Origin: Chloroflexota bacterium
GTDB taxonomy: Bacteria > Chloroflexota > Anaerolineae > UBA2200
Length of the DNA: 64,000 bases
Assembly (NCBI GenBank): GCA_014360905.1
Contig: JACIWW010000001.1
Location: forward strand, 62,001 to 126,000
Direction of reading: 5' to 3'
The position numbers were made by a program, and so were the translations under genes. This document shows, in pieces, positions 33,722-43,700 of this stretch. The notes beneath the pieces were generated by a model. That model did no database searches. It was not told where the DNA came from and saw nothing but the letters and a program-made list of their open reading frames with translations. The first letter of the stretch is position 1. Every line of letters begins with the position of its first letter.

Positions 33722-34174
33722 ATGACAGAGGTAAAGCAAGAAGCACCCGTCAGGTTGCTGCCAGTTTGCGCCAAAGAGGCAGAGAACCTAGACATCATTC
33801 TGGCTTGCGATGGAGCAGCCAGCGTGGGTCAGGTCGGCCATCAGGTGGCAGTTGAGTTGACAAACTCTAAGGAAGCGGCGCGTATGTGTTGCATCACTGC
33901 CGTCGCTGCCGACTCAAAGCCGCACGTAGACATCGCCAAGCGCGCTAGACGACTGATTGTCATCAATGGCTGTGGCAATCGCTGCGCCAGCAAGGTACTA
34001 GAAAGGTTAGAGATACCTTATGATTATGAGACAGTGATCGCCAAGGAGGGAATGGAGAAAGTGCCTACGTTGGACTTTGACATGGCTGATGTCGAGCGCA
34101 TTGCCAAGAAAATCGCTGACGAAGCGCTAGAGCCACTGCCCTCTGAAGAAAAATCAGGAAAAGAAAAGGAGTAA
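33722..34174 (+). CDS. Putative zinc-binding DGC-domain protein
   Basis: About 150 residues. The stretch LDIILACDGAASVGQVGHQ followed by CCITAVAAD and VINGCGNRCASKVLE matches the DGC-type family of putative zinc-binding proteins, with conserved Cys residues. ATG 33722 is the first start that leaves the family N-terminus intact; no clear ribosome site is visible and the frame stays open upstream to 33656. It is followed closely by a NifX-like gene, a common pairing in anaerobes. Function unknown. Confidence 0.72.
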   Translation: MTEVKQEAPVRLLPVCAKEAENLDIILACDGAASVGQVGHQVAVELTNSKEAARMCCITAVAADSKPHVDIAKRARRLIVINGCGNRCASKVLERLEIPYDYETVIAKEGMEKVPTLDFDMADVERIAKKIADEALEPLPSEEKSGKEKE

Positions 34175-34184
34175 TGGAAAGACT

Positions 34185-34592
34185 ATGAAGATCGCTGCTG
34201 TATCTGAAGATGGAAAGATCATCAGTCAACATTTTGGACGTGCCCCGTTTTATGTCGTCGTCACGATCGAAGACAACAAAATCGTAGCACGTGAAATACG
34301 TGATAAAATGGGTCATGCGCAATTCGTTGGCGAACCACATGCCGAAGAGTCCCATGGGACTGACCCGCGCGGCCACGGCTTTGACGCTGGCGCGCAAAGT
34401 CGCCATGCCCGCATGGCAGCCGCCATTGCCGACTGCCAAGTGCTGTTGGCGCGGGGGATGGGTGCTGGCGCCTACGAGAGCATGGCCCAGGCTGGCATCC
34501 GCCCCATCATCACAGATATCGCTTCCATTGATGAGGCCGTGCAGGCTTATCTGAACGGTCGCTTGGTAGATCATACCGAGTGGCTACATTAA
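34185..34592 (+). CDS. NifX/NifB-C-like dinitrogenase iron-molybdenum cofactor family protein
   Basis: A 135-residue protein with the family start MKIAAVSEDGKIISQHFGRAPFY and the GMGAGAYESMAQAGI loop. It has a His-rich central insert (AEESHGTDPRGHG). Such stand-alone proteins bind metal-sulfur clusters or tetrathiomolybdate-like species; they are widespread outside nitrogen fixers. It ends exactly where family members end, and the damaged ABC gene begins within its last 13 nt. Confidence 0.85.
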   Translation: MKIAAVSEDGKIISQHFGRAPFYVVVTIEDNKIVAREIRDKMGHAQFVGEPHAEESHGTDPRGHGFDAGAQSRHARMAAAIADCQVLLARGMGAGAYESMAQAGIRPIITDIASIDEAVQAYLNGRLVDHTEWLH

Positions 34593-35131
34593 GCCTTTCC
34601 GATGCCAGACTCTCGCGAGGTATGAAACGCGCATTGACCATCGCGGCTGCGCTAGCGCACCGCCCGCCGCTGCTCTTCCTAGATGAACCCACAACTGGCT
34701 TGGACGTGATAAGCGCGCGAAATTCGCGGCGCATGATCGCTGCACTCCGCGATGAGGGAGTAACCGTCTTCTTGACCACGCACTATCTGGAAGAAGCCGA
34801 GCAATTGTGCGACCGTATTGCCATTATTGTCCAGGGGCGTATTGTTGCTCTAGATACTGTGGATGGCTTAAAGGCACTAGCTCAGAGCAACGTGGTGGTG
34901 GAAGCGACTGTTGCCGACCCCAATGGGAACATCCGTACTATGCGCTTCTATGGCAAGGATGTGGTGGCCACCGTCCAATTGGCTTTGACGCAGAGTAAAG
35001 ATCGGCATATCTTGGCAATCAGTACTGTCCGCCCGACACTAGAAGACGTCTTTGTCCAACTGACTGGTTTGAGTGCCGAAGTGATAGTGGTCGAAAAAGG
35101 AGGGAAAGGGCAAAGCAATGTGGCGGGATGA
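34580..35131 (+). pseudogene. ABC transporter ATPase, 5'-truncated
   Basis: Only the C-terminal half of a DrrA-like ATPase remains. It begins near the signature region (LSRGMKRALTIAAALAHRP) and has Walker B (LLFLDEPTTGLD) and the switch His (LTTHYLEEAEQL), but no Walker A or Q-loop. It cannot bind ATP normally. It overlaps the 3' end of the NifX-like gene, so a deletion or misjoin near 34590 removed the N-terminal half. The permease partner follows intact. Confidence 0.8.
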
Positions 35132-35849
35132 TTTGCGTTGTATGTTCTACATCGCCCTGAAAGATCTGGAGGCTTATTACTTCAAGCCTCCCAACATCAG
35201 TTGGGGCATTCTTTTCCCCTTTGCCTTTGTCCTGGCTTTTGCCATCCGCAACCCGAACGATGTGCATACGCTAATGCCAGGGCTTCTAGGATTGACCTTG
35301 CTGTTCGGGACTAGTTCGATGGAAGCCATCGTTATTGTTTTCGAGCGGCGCATCGGTGCGTTAGAGCGGCTGTTGCTGGCGTCGATACGTTTGCCTGCAT
35401 TGCTGGCAGGCAAACTACTGGGTGGAATGGCTTTTGGACTGACCGTAACGCTGGTAGTGCTGCTCATAGCGCTGCTAGTCTTTGGTACTGCCGGCATCAA
35501 CTGGCTGCTGTTGTTCCTCGCCATGCTCTTCTCTGCGGCGGCTTTCCCTGCATTGGGCGCATTCGTATCAATAGCCGTGAAAGAGGTGTTCGAGGCACAA
35601 ACCTTGGCAAACTTTATCCGTTTCCCGATGATGTTCCTTGGCGGCGTCTTCGTGCCCATCAATACACTACCCTTGCCCTTGCGGGTGATTGCTTGGCTCT
35701 TGCCGCTCACTTATGCGGTAGAGGTACTGCGCGCCGCATTGTCCGGAACCGCCTGGAGGGCCTGCGCTCTTGATTTGCTCATACTGGCATTGTTTGCTAT
35801 GATTCTATTTAGCCTGGCCGTGCGCATCCTAGAGCGCTGGCTAGACTAG
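35118..35849 (+). CDS. ABC-2 type transporter permease
   Basis: A 243-residue membrane protein of the ABC-2 exporter family with about six hydrophobic segments and FIRFPMMFLGGVFVPINTLP then LLPLTYAVEVLRAAL in the expected order. It overlaps the ATPase remnant by 14 nt. With its ATPase truncated, the exporter is probably nonfunctional unless complemented by another ATPase. Substrate unknown. Confidence 0.87.
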   Translation: MWRDDLRCMFYIALKDLEAYYFKPPNISWGILFPFAFVLAFAIRNPNDVHTLMPGLLGLTLLFGTSSMEAIVIVFERRIGALERLLLASIRLPALLAGKLLGGMAFGLTVTLVVLLIALLVFGTAGINWLLLFLAMLFSAAAFPALGAFVSIAVKEVFEAQTLANFIRFPMMFLGGVFVPINTLPLPLRVIAWLLPLTYAVEVLRAALSGTAWRACALDLLILALFAMILFSLAVRILERWLD

Positions 35850-35882
35850 AGCGCAGTGCCCACCCCGCAGAGAGGAGGAAAG

Positions 35883-38114
35883 ATGGACACCAAGGTCATA
35901 GGCCAAAGCTTGCCGCGTGTTGACGCTTGGGAGAAAGTTACCGGACAAGCACGCTACCCCGGTGATTTCTCTATGCCTGGGATGCTCCACGCTAAAGTGG
36001 CGTGGAGCGAGTATCCGCATGCCCGTGTGCGGCGCATTGACACATCCAAGGCAGAGGCACTGCCCGGTGTGGTCAAGGTTATCACCTACCGCGACGTGCC
36101 AGTCAATGAGTACGGCATTAACATCAGGGATCAGCCGGTACTGATTGCGGAAGGGGATAAGGTGCGCTGGGTAGGTGACCGCATTGCCATCGTCATTGCG
36201 GAGACGGAAGAAATCGCGGAGCAAGCTCGCTGGTTGGTGAAGGTGGATTACGAGCCCTTGCCCGTGGTTACTGACCCGCGCGAGGCTATGAAGCCAGGAG
36301 CTCCTTTGGTGCACGATGAACGCGGGAACACCAATATCCTGCAACACTTCCGCATCCGCAAGGGGGATATCGAGGTGGGCTTTGCCCAAGCCGATGTGAT
36401 TGTCGAAGGATATTACATTACCCCCCACGTAGAGCATGCCTACCTGCAACCAGAAGCCGGCCTGGGCTATATTGATGAACAAGGTCGGGTAACGGTAATC
36501 TCTGCTGCGCAGTGGCCACATGACGACCTCCATCAGATCGCGCATATGCTTAACGTGCCACAAGACCAGCTCCGCGAGATTGTACCCGCCGTAGGCGGGG
36601 CATTTGGTGGCAGGGAGGATATGTACATCCAACATTTGCTAGCCCTGTGCGCTTATGTCGTCCGCCGTCCGGTGAAGATGGTCTTCAGCCGCGAGGAATC
36701 TGTAATGCGCACTGGCAAGCGCCATCCCTTCTACCTGCGCCATCGCTGGGGCGCAACCCGCGACGGCAGGCTCACTGCTGTGGAAATCGAGGGCATTTCT
36801 GATGCCGGAGCTTACGCCTCTACTAGCGTCCCTGTGCTGGCCAATGCTACCAGTTTCTTTGCCGGACCTTACGTGATCCCCCATGCCAAGATTGATGGCT
36901 ACACCGTCTATACCAACAACGCCGTGACCATGGCCATGCGCGGATTTGGCGCCACGCAGGCTCCAGTGGCCTATGAGCAACAGATGGATAAACTCGCTGA
37001 AGCGCTGGGCATGGATCCAGTGGAACTGCGTCTGAAGAACCTTTTTGAAGAAGGATCGATCGCTGTGACTGGCAACCGCATGCCTCCTGGGGTAGGCATC
37101 AAGGAAACATTGCGACGAGCGGCGCTGGCTGCGGGCTGGCGCGAGGAAAACGGCCACTGGTTCAAGCCCGACCTAGGTCGACCTTCCGCGCCTCATAAGC
37201 GCCGTGGCATCGGCGTGGCTTGCGCTTACAAAAACGTCGGCTACTCTTTTGGCTTCGATGACAAGACTACGGCGCGCGTGGAGCTCTCCCTGGAAGAGTC
37301 AGGGACCATCCAGCACGTGCGCGTGCTGGTTGGCGCCTCAGACGTTGGCGAAGGAGTGCACACCGCTCTGGCACAGATCGCTGCTGAGGCCCTGGATGTA
37401 CCCTTGGATCGAGTAGAGATTGCCCCGCTGGATACCGCAGAGGTGCCGGATGCTGGCTCCTCCTCGGCTTCACGGCATGTCTATATGTCTGGCAATGCCG
37501 TGTTGCGTGCTTGCCGGGCAGCTAAGGCAAAGCTAGAGGACGTATTGCATGCAGAGAGCGGAGAGCGCCACATCACAGCAGAGTACACCTACCACGGACG
37601 CAGCGTCCGCCCCACCAGCGCTTATGACCCTGAGACCGGCCAATGCGATCCTCATATCAGTTACGGCTACGCCACGCAGATTGCTTTGGTTGAAGTGGAT
37701 ACGGAAACAGGCGTAGTGGACGTGCTCAAAATATGGGCCGCCCATGATGTGGGCCAAGCCGTGAACCCTGATATGATCGTGGGTCAGATAGGCGGTGGGA
37801 TACACATGGGGTTGGGCTATGCCTTGATAGAAGAGTTCATCCAGCTAGAAGGTATGGTGCGCACACGCAACTTTGCGGAATATCAGATTCCCACCGTTCT
37901 CGATATGCCAGGCGAGGTTGTGCCAATCATTGTAGAAGTGCCCGATCCCACAGGCCCCTATGGTGCCAAAGGAGTGGGCGAAATGACCACCTTGTCTACT
38001 GCGCCAGCCATTCTCAATGCGATTCACGATGCAACCGGGATATGGCTGGATCGGCTGCCAGCTACGGCAGAAAGAGTGCTCTACCATCTTCGAAAGATTC
38101 CTCTGGGAACCTGA
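35883..38114 (+). CDS. Xanthine-dehydrogenase-family molybdopterin-binding subunit
   Basis: A 743-residue large subunit. ATG 35883 has GGAGG 5 nt upstream. Domain order is typical: an N-terminal hammerhead (LPRVDAWEKVTGQARY), then cofactor contacts GGAFGGRED, MRGFGATQAP and ASDVGEGVHTALAQI, with the catalytic Glu in GAKGVGEMTTL near the C-terminus. FAD and 2Fe-2S subunits are absent nearby. Relatives hydroxylate purines, aldehydes, nicotinate or similar heterocycles. XdhC lies upstream and a MoaB-like fragment downstream. Whether it needs selenium, like some anaerobic hydroxylases, cannot be told from sequence. Confidence 0.9.
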   Translation: MDTKVIGQSLPRVDAWEKVTGQARYPGDFSMPGMLHAKVAWSEYPHARVRRIDTSKAEALPGVVKVITYRDVPVNEYGINIRDQPVLIAEGDKVRWVGDRIAIVIAETEEIAEQARWLVKVDYEPLPVVTDPREAMKPGAPLVHDERGNTNILQHFRIRKGDIEVGFAQADVIVEGYYITPHVEHAYLQPEAGLGYIDEQGRVTVISAAQWPHDDLHQIAHMLNVPQDQLREIVPAVGGAFGGREDMYIQHLLALCAYVVRRPVKMVFSREESVMRTGKRHPFYLRHRWGATRDGRLTAVEIEGISDAGAYASTSVPVLANATSFFAGPYVIPHAKIDGYTVYTNNAVTMAMRGFGATQAPVAYEQQMDKLAEALGMDPVELRLKNLFEEGSIAVTGNRMPPGVGIKETLRRAALAAGWREENGHWFKPDLGRPSAPHKRRGIGVACAYKNVGYSFGFDDKTTARVELSLEESGTIQHVRVLVGASDVGEGVHTALAQIAAEALDVPLDRVEIAPLDTAEVPDAGSSSASRHVYMSGNAVLRACRAAKAKLEDVLHAESGERHITAEYTYHGRSVRPTSAYDPETGQCDPHISYGYATQIALVEVDTETGVVDVLKIWAAHDVGQAVNPDMIVGQIGGGIHMGLGYALIEEFIQLEGMVRTRNFAEYQIPTVLDMPGEVVPIIVEVPDPTGPYGAKGVGEMTTLSTAPAILNAIHDATGIWLDRLPATAERVLYHLRKIPLGT

Positions 38115-38261
38115 ATCTACGAAAGAGCGGGTAGCAAGTCAGTATTTACGGACCGCTTCCTAGTCAGGCACGAACTTGCTCAAATCTGGCATGCTGTTCG
38201 TTGCACGCAATGGCGCACTAACCGGCATCCGTAGCGTTTCGAATAGGATTGTCGCCACTGA

Positions 38262-38985
38262 ATGAGCACACACAAGACTCTGCCAGAAATACTGAGGCGA
38301 GCCATTGAGGTATGGCGTCAGGAGGGCGTCAAGAGCCTCTGGTTCAAGATACTAGGCGAGACCATCTATCGCCGCATGGTACTAATGGAGCGACTGCTAG
38401 ACGAGCCTATCTCCGAAGTGATGCCACGTGTGCCAATAACCACTGCCCTGCTTCACGAAAATGACATTGCGGAGTACATTCGTTTCCGACCTGAGGCCGA
38501 TCCCATCAAGGTACACGAACGGTTAGCTTCTGGGGAAATGTGCTTTTTTGGAGGTAAGGTGGTTTCGTATGCAATCGTCCCCGATGAAAAAGCACAGATT
38601 CAGGCCGCCTTGCTCGATCTGGTGGACCGTCAGAGCGTGGACCTCGTTCTCACCACCGGTGGCACTGGCCTAACGCTCCGCGATGTAACCCCTGAGGCGA
38701 CATTGGCGGTCATTGAACGGGAGATGCCTGGGCTAGCAGAGCTCATGCGCATGGAAGGGTATCGGCAAACACACCGTATTTGCGGTGCTCTCCCGCGCTG
38801 TAGCGGGCATCCGTGGCAAAACCCTCATTGTGAACCTGCCAGGCAGCCCTCAGGCAGTGCGCCAACACATGGAGCTCCTGGGACCACTCCTGCCTGCTGC
38901 GGTGGCGCTGGTGAAGGGTGAAGCACCACCCAATGGCATCAACGACCCCGCTTGGAAAGCTCGCTTTGGCGGTGGAACAAAGTAA
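38262..38985 (+). pseudogene. Chimera of GNAT-like N-terminus and MoaB-type molybdopterin-binding domain, frameshifted
   Basis: Residues 1 to about 95 (LWFKILGETIYRRM, LLHENDIAEYIRFRPEADP) resemble the start of a GNAT acetyltransferase. At about nt 38548 the sequence switches to a MoaB/MogA core (GGKVVSYAIVPDEKAQIQ, LTTGGTGLTLRDVTPEAT) lacking the family's first 35 residues. Near nt 38765 the frame breaks and resumes in another register (FAVLSRAVAGIRGKTLIVN, LPGSPQAVRQH) to 38985. Both a fusion joint and a frameshift are present, so a working cofactor-synthesis enzyme is doubtful. Confidence 0.75.
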
Positions 38986-39107
38986 GCGGTACTTTATCCA
39001 GAAAGCTGTCATGTTTCGCCTTGCGATGCAGCCTGCAATAAGGGTCATCAAAAACCCACGGATACTTACCGTGCGGTGAAGCTTCTGCTCCGGGATCATG
39101 CGTTGAT

Positions 39108-39136
39108 TTGACAAATGAGAGCATTTGTGGTATAAT
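39108..39136 (+). promoter_or_regulatory. Consensus sigma70 promoter for the padR gene
   Basis: TTGACA at 39108-39113, 17 nt spacer, TATAAT at 39131-39136. ATATG (39138-39142) and CATAT (39150-39154) just downstream form an inverted repeat suited to PadR autoregulation. Confidence 0.82.
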
Positions 39137-39183
39137 ATATGTGTAATTCATATAGAAGATCATATCAGATAAAAGGAGATTAT

Positions 39184-39585
39184 ATGTGCGGCAAACATCA
39201 CGAAGAGTTTGACGAGAGTGCAGGCCGCTGTTGCCCTCCCAGAGGCAGAGTGCGAGGCTTCGTGCAGCCCTGGTTGCTGTTGCTCTTGGCTCAAGCACCT
39301 GCCCACGGCTATGACCTGATGGAGCGGTTGGCTCAGGATGAAGACAGCCCTGGCGCTGACCCCGGTCTGCTCTACCGCACCCTGCGCCAGTTCGAAGAAG
39401 AAGGGCTGGTCCGTTCATCCTGGGACACAGAGGGCGGCGGCCCAGCCCGACGCGTATATGAAATCACCGAGGAGGGATTGGATTACCTGCACGCCTGGGC
39501 AGCGAACGTCCGCCGCACGCGCCGGCGATTGGACCGCTTCCTCAGTGAATATGAAGCACAGTTTGGTAAGAAAGAAAAGAGGTGA
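39184..39585 (+). CDS. PadR-family transcriptional regulator with Cys/His-rich N-terminus
   Basis: A 133-residue regulator. ATG 39184 has AAAGGAG upstream (the frame is open to 39139 but lies in the promoter). The winged helix contains LLLLLAQAPAHGYDLMERL and GLLYRTLRQFEEEGLVRS. The N-terminal extension MCGKHHEEFDESAGRCCPP has three Cys and two His and could bind metal. The C-terminus lacks the long helical tail. The gene overlaps the next small gene, which it probably controls along with itself. Confidence 0.88.
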   Translation: MCGKHHEEFDESAGRCCPPRGRVRGFVQPWLLLLLAQAPAHGYDLMERLAQDEDSPGADPGLLYRTLRQFEEEGLVRSSWDTEGGGPARRVYEITEEGLDYLHAWAANVRRTRRRLDRFLSEYEAQFGKKEKR

Positions 39586-39590
39586 AAGAG

Positions 39591-39821
39591 ATGCGTGAAT
39601 ACGGCGAATATCGTAGCCATCATGGTTATGGCTGTTGCTGGGACGAGGGATTTTTTGGCCCTTGGATGCGCTTTGGCCCGCGCATGATGCGCTTTGGCCG
39701 ACGCTTCCCTACTCGTGAGGAGCGTATTGCCTGGCTCGAGGAGTACTTGCAAGAACTACAGGCTGAGGCGAAGGCGGTGGAAGAGCGCATTGCTGAACTC
39801 AAGGCCAGAGAAACGGAATAA
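39591..39821 (+). CDS. Small coiled-coil protein (DUF5320-like)
   Basis: A 76-residue protein: an aromatic/Gly-rich start containing YGCCWDEGFFGPW and MRFGPRMMRFGRRF, then a helix (REERIAWLEEYLQELQAEAK...) with heptad repeats. This arrangement is typical of DUF5320-type proteins encoded beside PadR or metal-related genes. ATG 39591 is preferred (GAGGTG 7 nt upstream); GTG 39582 overlapping the padR stop is an alternative. Function unknown. Confidence 0.7.
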   Translation: MREYGEYRSHHGYGCCWDEGFFGPWMRFGPRMMRFGRRFPTREERIAWLEEYLQELQAEAKAVEERIAELKARETE

Positions 39822-39909
39822 GATGGAAACTCTTCATCGAGAAAGCCGTGGCGCAGATCGTCGCTGTGGTGCGGGAGCTTCGGCATAGATACTGCTTACC
39901 TGGCCGCTT

Positions 39910-40150
39910 GACGGGATCTCGGAACACCCCGATCACAAGGCCATCAGTCATTGGACAGCCGAAGCTTTCCCGCGGGCAGCCGACCCTGCAGCCTGTCTTG
40001 CGCAGTCGGACATGGGGCTATCGCTTCATACACTAACTGCCCTGTACCACATTGTCGGCCTTATTCCGTAGCACAGGCGCTGGGAATGGCCCATTTACAC
40101 ACCGTGCCCGATGAGCAAGTGACAACGACTATAGACGTTTCAGCCGCTTG
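39910..40150 (+). pseudogene. PIG-L/LmbE-type deacetylase remnant
   Basis: The frame from 39910 reads DGISEHPDHKAISHWT..AF, a match to the metal-binding HPDH region of PIG-L deacetylases, and after an in-frame TAG (40069) continues as AQALGMAHLHTVPDEQVTTT, also family-like. Both ends are missing. The remnant stops at the integrase fragment on the opposite strand. Confidence 0.5.
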
Positions 40151-40456
40151 GGTCGCTTGGCGCGCAGGGCGTCAACGGGACCCAGGTCCTGGTGGAGTAC
40201 CTCGCGATATGAGGAAGAGCAGGGCACTGAGGGCCTGGTTCTGTGTCGAAGCAGCGACGTTTTCCTTGACGGCCAGGTAGGTGAGAAAGGCTTCGACCTC
40301 GGGAGCGCCCATTTCGGACGGGTGACGCACGCCGTGGAAGTAGATGTAGCGCTTGATCCAGCCGACGTAGGCCTGTTCGGTGCGGATAGAATAGTGCTTG
40401 AGGTGGATGGCGTCGCGGACCTGGTCCAACAGTTTCTTGGGGCGTTGCTCCTCCAT
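40129..40456 (-). pseudogene. Integron-type tyrosine recombinase (intI-like), N-terminal fragment
   Basis: ATG 40456 (complement) with GGAGAC upstream begins an IntI-like SAM domain: VRDAIHLKHYSIRTEQAYVG, WIKRYIYFHG, EAFLTYLAVKENVAASTQNQ. A frameshift near 40208 moves the match into another frame (YREVLHQDLGPVDAL) which ends at TAG 40129-40131. The catalytic domain (R-H-R-Y) is absent, so it is inactive. Its position and divergent direction relative to the cassette at 40717 fit an integron. Confidence 0.82.
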
Positions 40457-40473
40457 AGGTTGTCTCCTCGAAC

Positions 40474-40502
40474 TTGACAAGAAAAGATTTGTGTTGCATA
40501 AT
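40474..40502 (+). promoter_or_regulatory. Candidate integron cassette promoter (Pc-like)
   Basis: TTGACA at 40474-40479, 17 nt spacer, CATAAT at 40497-40502, pointing from the integrase start toward the cassette gene. Confidence 0.6.
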
Positions 40503-40663
40503 ACAGGCGTCGTCGGACCTGCATCGTTAACCCGATTGCCCAGTCAAGACTTCAGGTATTATAGCCGAAACTGGCATAAGTCAACTTTCAAGCACGCTAT
40601 ACCGAATTGATTCTGTCTAGGAATCGGGGTAGCTAGGCCGAAATAGTTCGGTCTACTCAATAG

Positions 40664-40696
40664 TTAGCGCGGACGCTGCGCGTCCGCGCCGTTAGC
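40664..40696 (+). other. attI-like recombination region
   Basis: A 10-bp perfect stem (40667-40676 with 40680-40689, loop TGC) is flanked by GTTAGC direct repeats (40663-40668 and 40691-40696). The right copy, G^TTAGCC, lies 20 nt before the cassette gene start and could be the insertion point. Its seventh-base context departs slightly from GTTRRRY. Confidence 0.45.
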
Positions 40697-40716
40697 CCGC
40701 CAGAAACGAGGATGAC

Positions 40717-43700
40717 ATGAGCGATCCGACGCCATTCAAAGCCTACTTCAAGGAGCTACACGCCGTTGCCCAGCAAGGCGACGCGCGGGAGGAGAGCTTC
40801 TACCCCGCGCTCGCCAACATGCTGAAGACGTTTGCCGATGCAACCGGGCGGAAGCACATCCGGGTGACGACCCTCCCAAAGCCGACGGACGCGGGCAACC
40901 CCGATTTCCGCCTGTGGAACGGCACGGACCGGATCGTCGGCTATGTCGAGGCCAAGAAACCGACGGAAGAACGGCTTGACGAGATCGAGCAGTCGGAGCA
41001 ACTCACCCGCTACCGCGCAACATTCCCGAACCTCATCCTCACCAACTTTTTTGAGTTTCGCCTCTATCGGAACGGGGAACGGATTCAGACAGTGCTCGCG
41101 GCGCGCCCTTTCGTGCTGACCCGCCTGCACACAACTCCGGTTCTCGAAAAGGGAGACGACCTTCGCACCCTTCTCGACCGGTTCCTCGATTTCTCCCTCC
41201 CGCAGTCGTTCACGGCGGAATCGCTGGCCGTCGAACTGGCCAAGCGCACGCGTTTCTTGCGCGATGTGGTCGCTCAGCAGCTCGCGCAGGAGAAGGATGC
41301 GCCCGGCGTTCTCACCGGCTTCTTCGAGGCCTTTCAGACCTATCTGATCGGCGCCCTGACGCCCGAGGACTTTGCCGACCTCTTCGCCCAGACCATCACC
41401 TACGGCCTCTTTGCCGCCCGCACCCGCGCCGGAGACGGCTTCAACCGCCGCGCCGCCTTCGACGCCATCCCGCACACCATTGGCGTTTTGCGCGACCTGT
41501 TCCGGTTTATCTCGCTGGGCGAACTGCCGGAGCAACTGGCCTGGTGCGTGGACGACATCGCCGAGGTGCTCGCCGTGGCCGACGTCCCCGGCATTCTTGA
41601 CCGCTACTACCACGAGGGCAAGGGCAGCGACCCCATCGTCCACTTCTACGAGACCTTCCTTGCCCAGTACGATCCCGCCGAACGCGAACGGCGCGGCGTC
41701 TACTACACCCCGGAGCCCGTCGTCGGCTATATCGTCCGCTCCCTCCGCGGCATCCTCAAGACCCACTTCGGCAAGCGCGATGGCCTCGCTTCCGACGACG
41801 TGACCCTGCTCGACCCCGCCGCCGGGACCATGACCTTCATCGCCCGCGCCGCCGAACGGGCCGTGGCCGAGTTCGTGGCCAAGTACGGCCAAGGCGGCCG
41901 CGCCGATTTCATCCGCCGCCACATCCTCAAGAACTTTTACGCCTTCGAACTGATGATGGCCCCCTACGCCATCGGGCACCTCAAGATGAGTTTCTTCCTG
42001 GACGAATTCGACTATCACCTGGCAGATAACGAACGAATGCCTTTTTATTTGACCAATACCTTGGACATGAGCGAACTAGAGGGCAGCAAGCTGCCGGGGC
42101 TCTCCTCGCTAGCCGAAGAATCCCATCTTGCCTTGCAGGTGAAGCGTGATACGCCTATTTTGGTCATTCTGGGCAACCCGCCTTACTCCGGCCACTCGGC
42201 CAATACCGGCGCGTGGATTCGCGGGCTGATCGAGACCTACAAGCAGGTGGACGGCAAACCGTTGGGCGAAAAGAACCCCAAATGGCTTCAGGACGATTAC
42301 GTCAAGTTCCTGCGCTTCGCGCAATGGAAGATCGAGCAGGCCGGGCGCGGCGTGGTCGGTATGATCACCAATCACGGCTATCTGGACAACCCGACGTTCC
42401 GAGGGATGCGCCAGAGCCTCATGCGGACCTTCGATGAAATCTACGTCCTCGACCTGCACGGCAATTCTCTCAAGAAAGAGACCGCTCCCGACGGGAGCAA
42501 GGACGAGAACGTCTTCGACATCCGCCAGGGTGTCGCCATCGCCTTCTTCGTCAAGCGCGGCGGCAAGACAAAATCCGACGCCGTGGTCCGGCATGCGGAC
42601 CTATACGGCTCCCGCGAGGCGAAGTACGAGTGGCTGAAGGCACATGACATCGCAGATACAGGCTGGCGGGAGCTAAAGCCTAAACTGCCCTTCTATCTCT
42701 TTGTGCCACAGAGCGAAGCATATTTCGAGCACTATAGCAGATTCCCTTCCGTCAATAACGTTTTCGTCGAGTCCAACACGGGCCTCATTGCCGGCCGCGA
42801 CCGTTTGGCAATCCAATTTTCCAGAGATGAAGTTTGGCACACGGTGCTTACGTTCTCACAGATGCCGCCAGAATTGGCTCGGCAAGCATTTCAGTTGGGC
42901 AAAGACGCGAGAGATTGGTCTATTACCGCAGCCCAAAAAGATCTAAATACCTTTGGTTTCAATAAGGAACGGATAGTGCCAATCCTCTATCGGCCATTTG
43001 ATGTTCGATACACGTATTATACGGGTAGGAACAAGGGTTTCCTTAGATGGTGTTATCCCCATTTCATGCGCCACATGCTGGCGGGGGAGAATGTGGGCTT
43101 GGTCACCGCAAGGCAAATGGATACATCAGGAATACAGCAGGTTTTTGTAGCCAATTCAGTAATAGATGCTCATTCGATAACCTCCGCTGTTTCAATTTCT
43201 TACCTTTTCCCTCTCTACCTCTACCCTGACACCTCTAAAAAGGACCTCTTCAGCAAGCCTGAGCCAGACGAGAGGGAGCCAAATCTCGATCCCACGGTCG
43301 TGGCGGCGCTGGCGTCGGCCTACGGCTGGGAACCCACCCCAGAGGATATCTTCCACTACGTCTATGCCGTGCTCTACGCGCCCACATACCGGACAAAGTA
43401 CGCCGAGTTTCTGCGGATGGACTTCCCGCGCATCCCCTTTACGGCGGACGCGGAACTGTTCAGGCAACTTGCCGCGCTGGGCGAGCGGCTTGTCGCGTTG
43501 CACCTGCTCAAATCGCCCGAACTCGATCCGCCCATTGCCCGCTTCCAGGGCGAGGGGGATGGGAAGGTGATCGTCTCGGGCAAGAAGGGCCTTCGCTACG
43601 ACGCCGAGCGGAAGCGCGTGTACATCAACCCGAACCAGTATTTCGAGGGCGTTCCGCCCGAGGTGTGGGCGTACCAGATCGGCGGCTACCAGGTGTGCCA

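Noticed and set aside
40664-40696. Calling the hairpin before the R-M gene a complete attC
   Set aside because: No RYYYAAC box lies at suitable distance and the right core reads GTTAGCC, not GTTRRRY; it is reported only as an attI-like region.
40756-42018. A 420-residue open frame on the minus strand opposite the restriction-modification gene
   Set aside because: It is a shadow caused by the high GC content of the R-M coding strand; it has no recognisable domain and no ribosome site.
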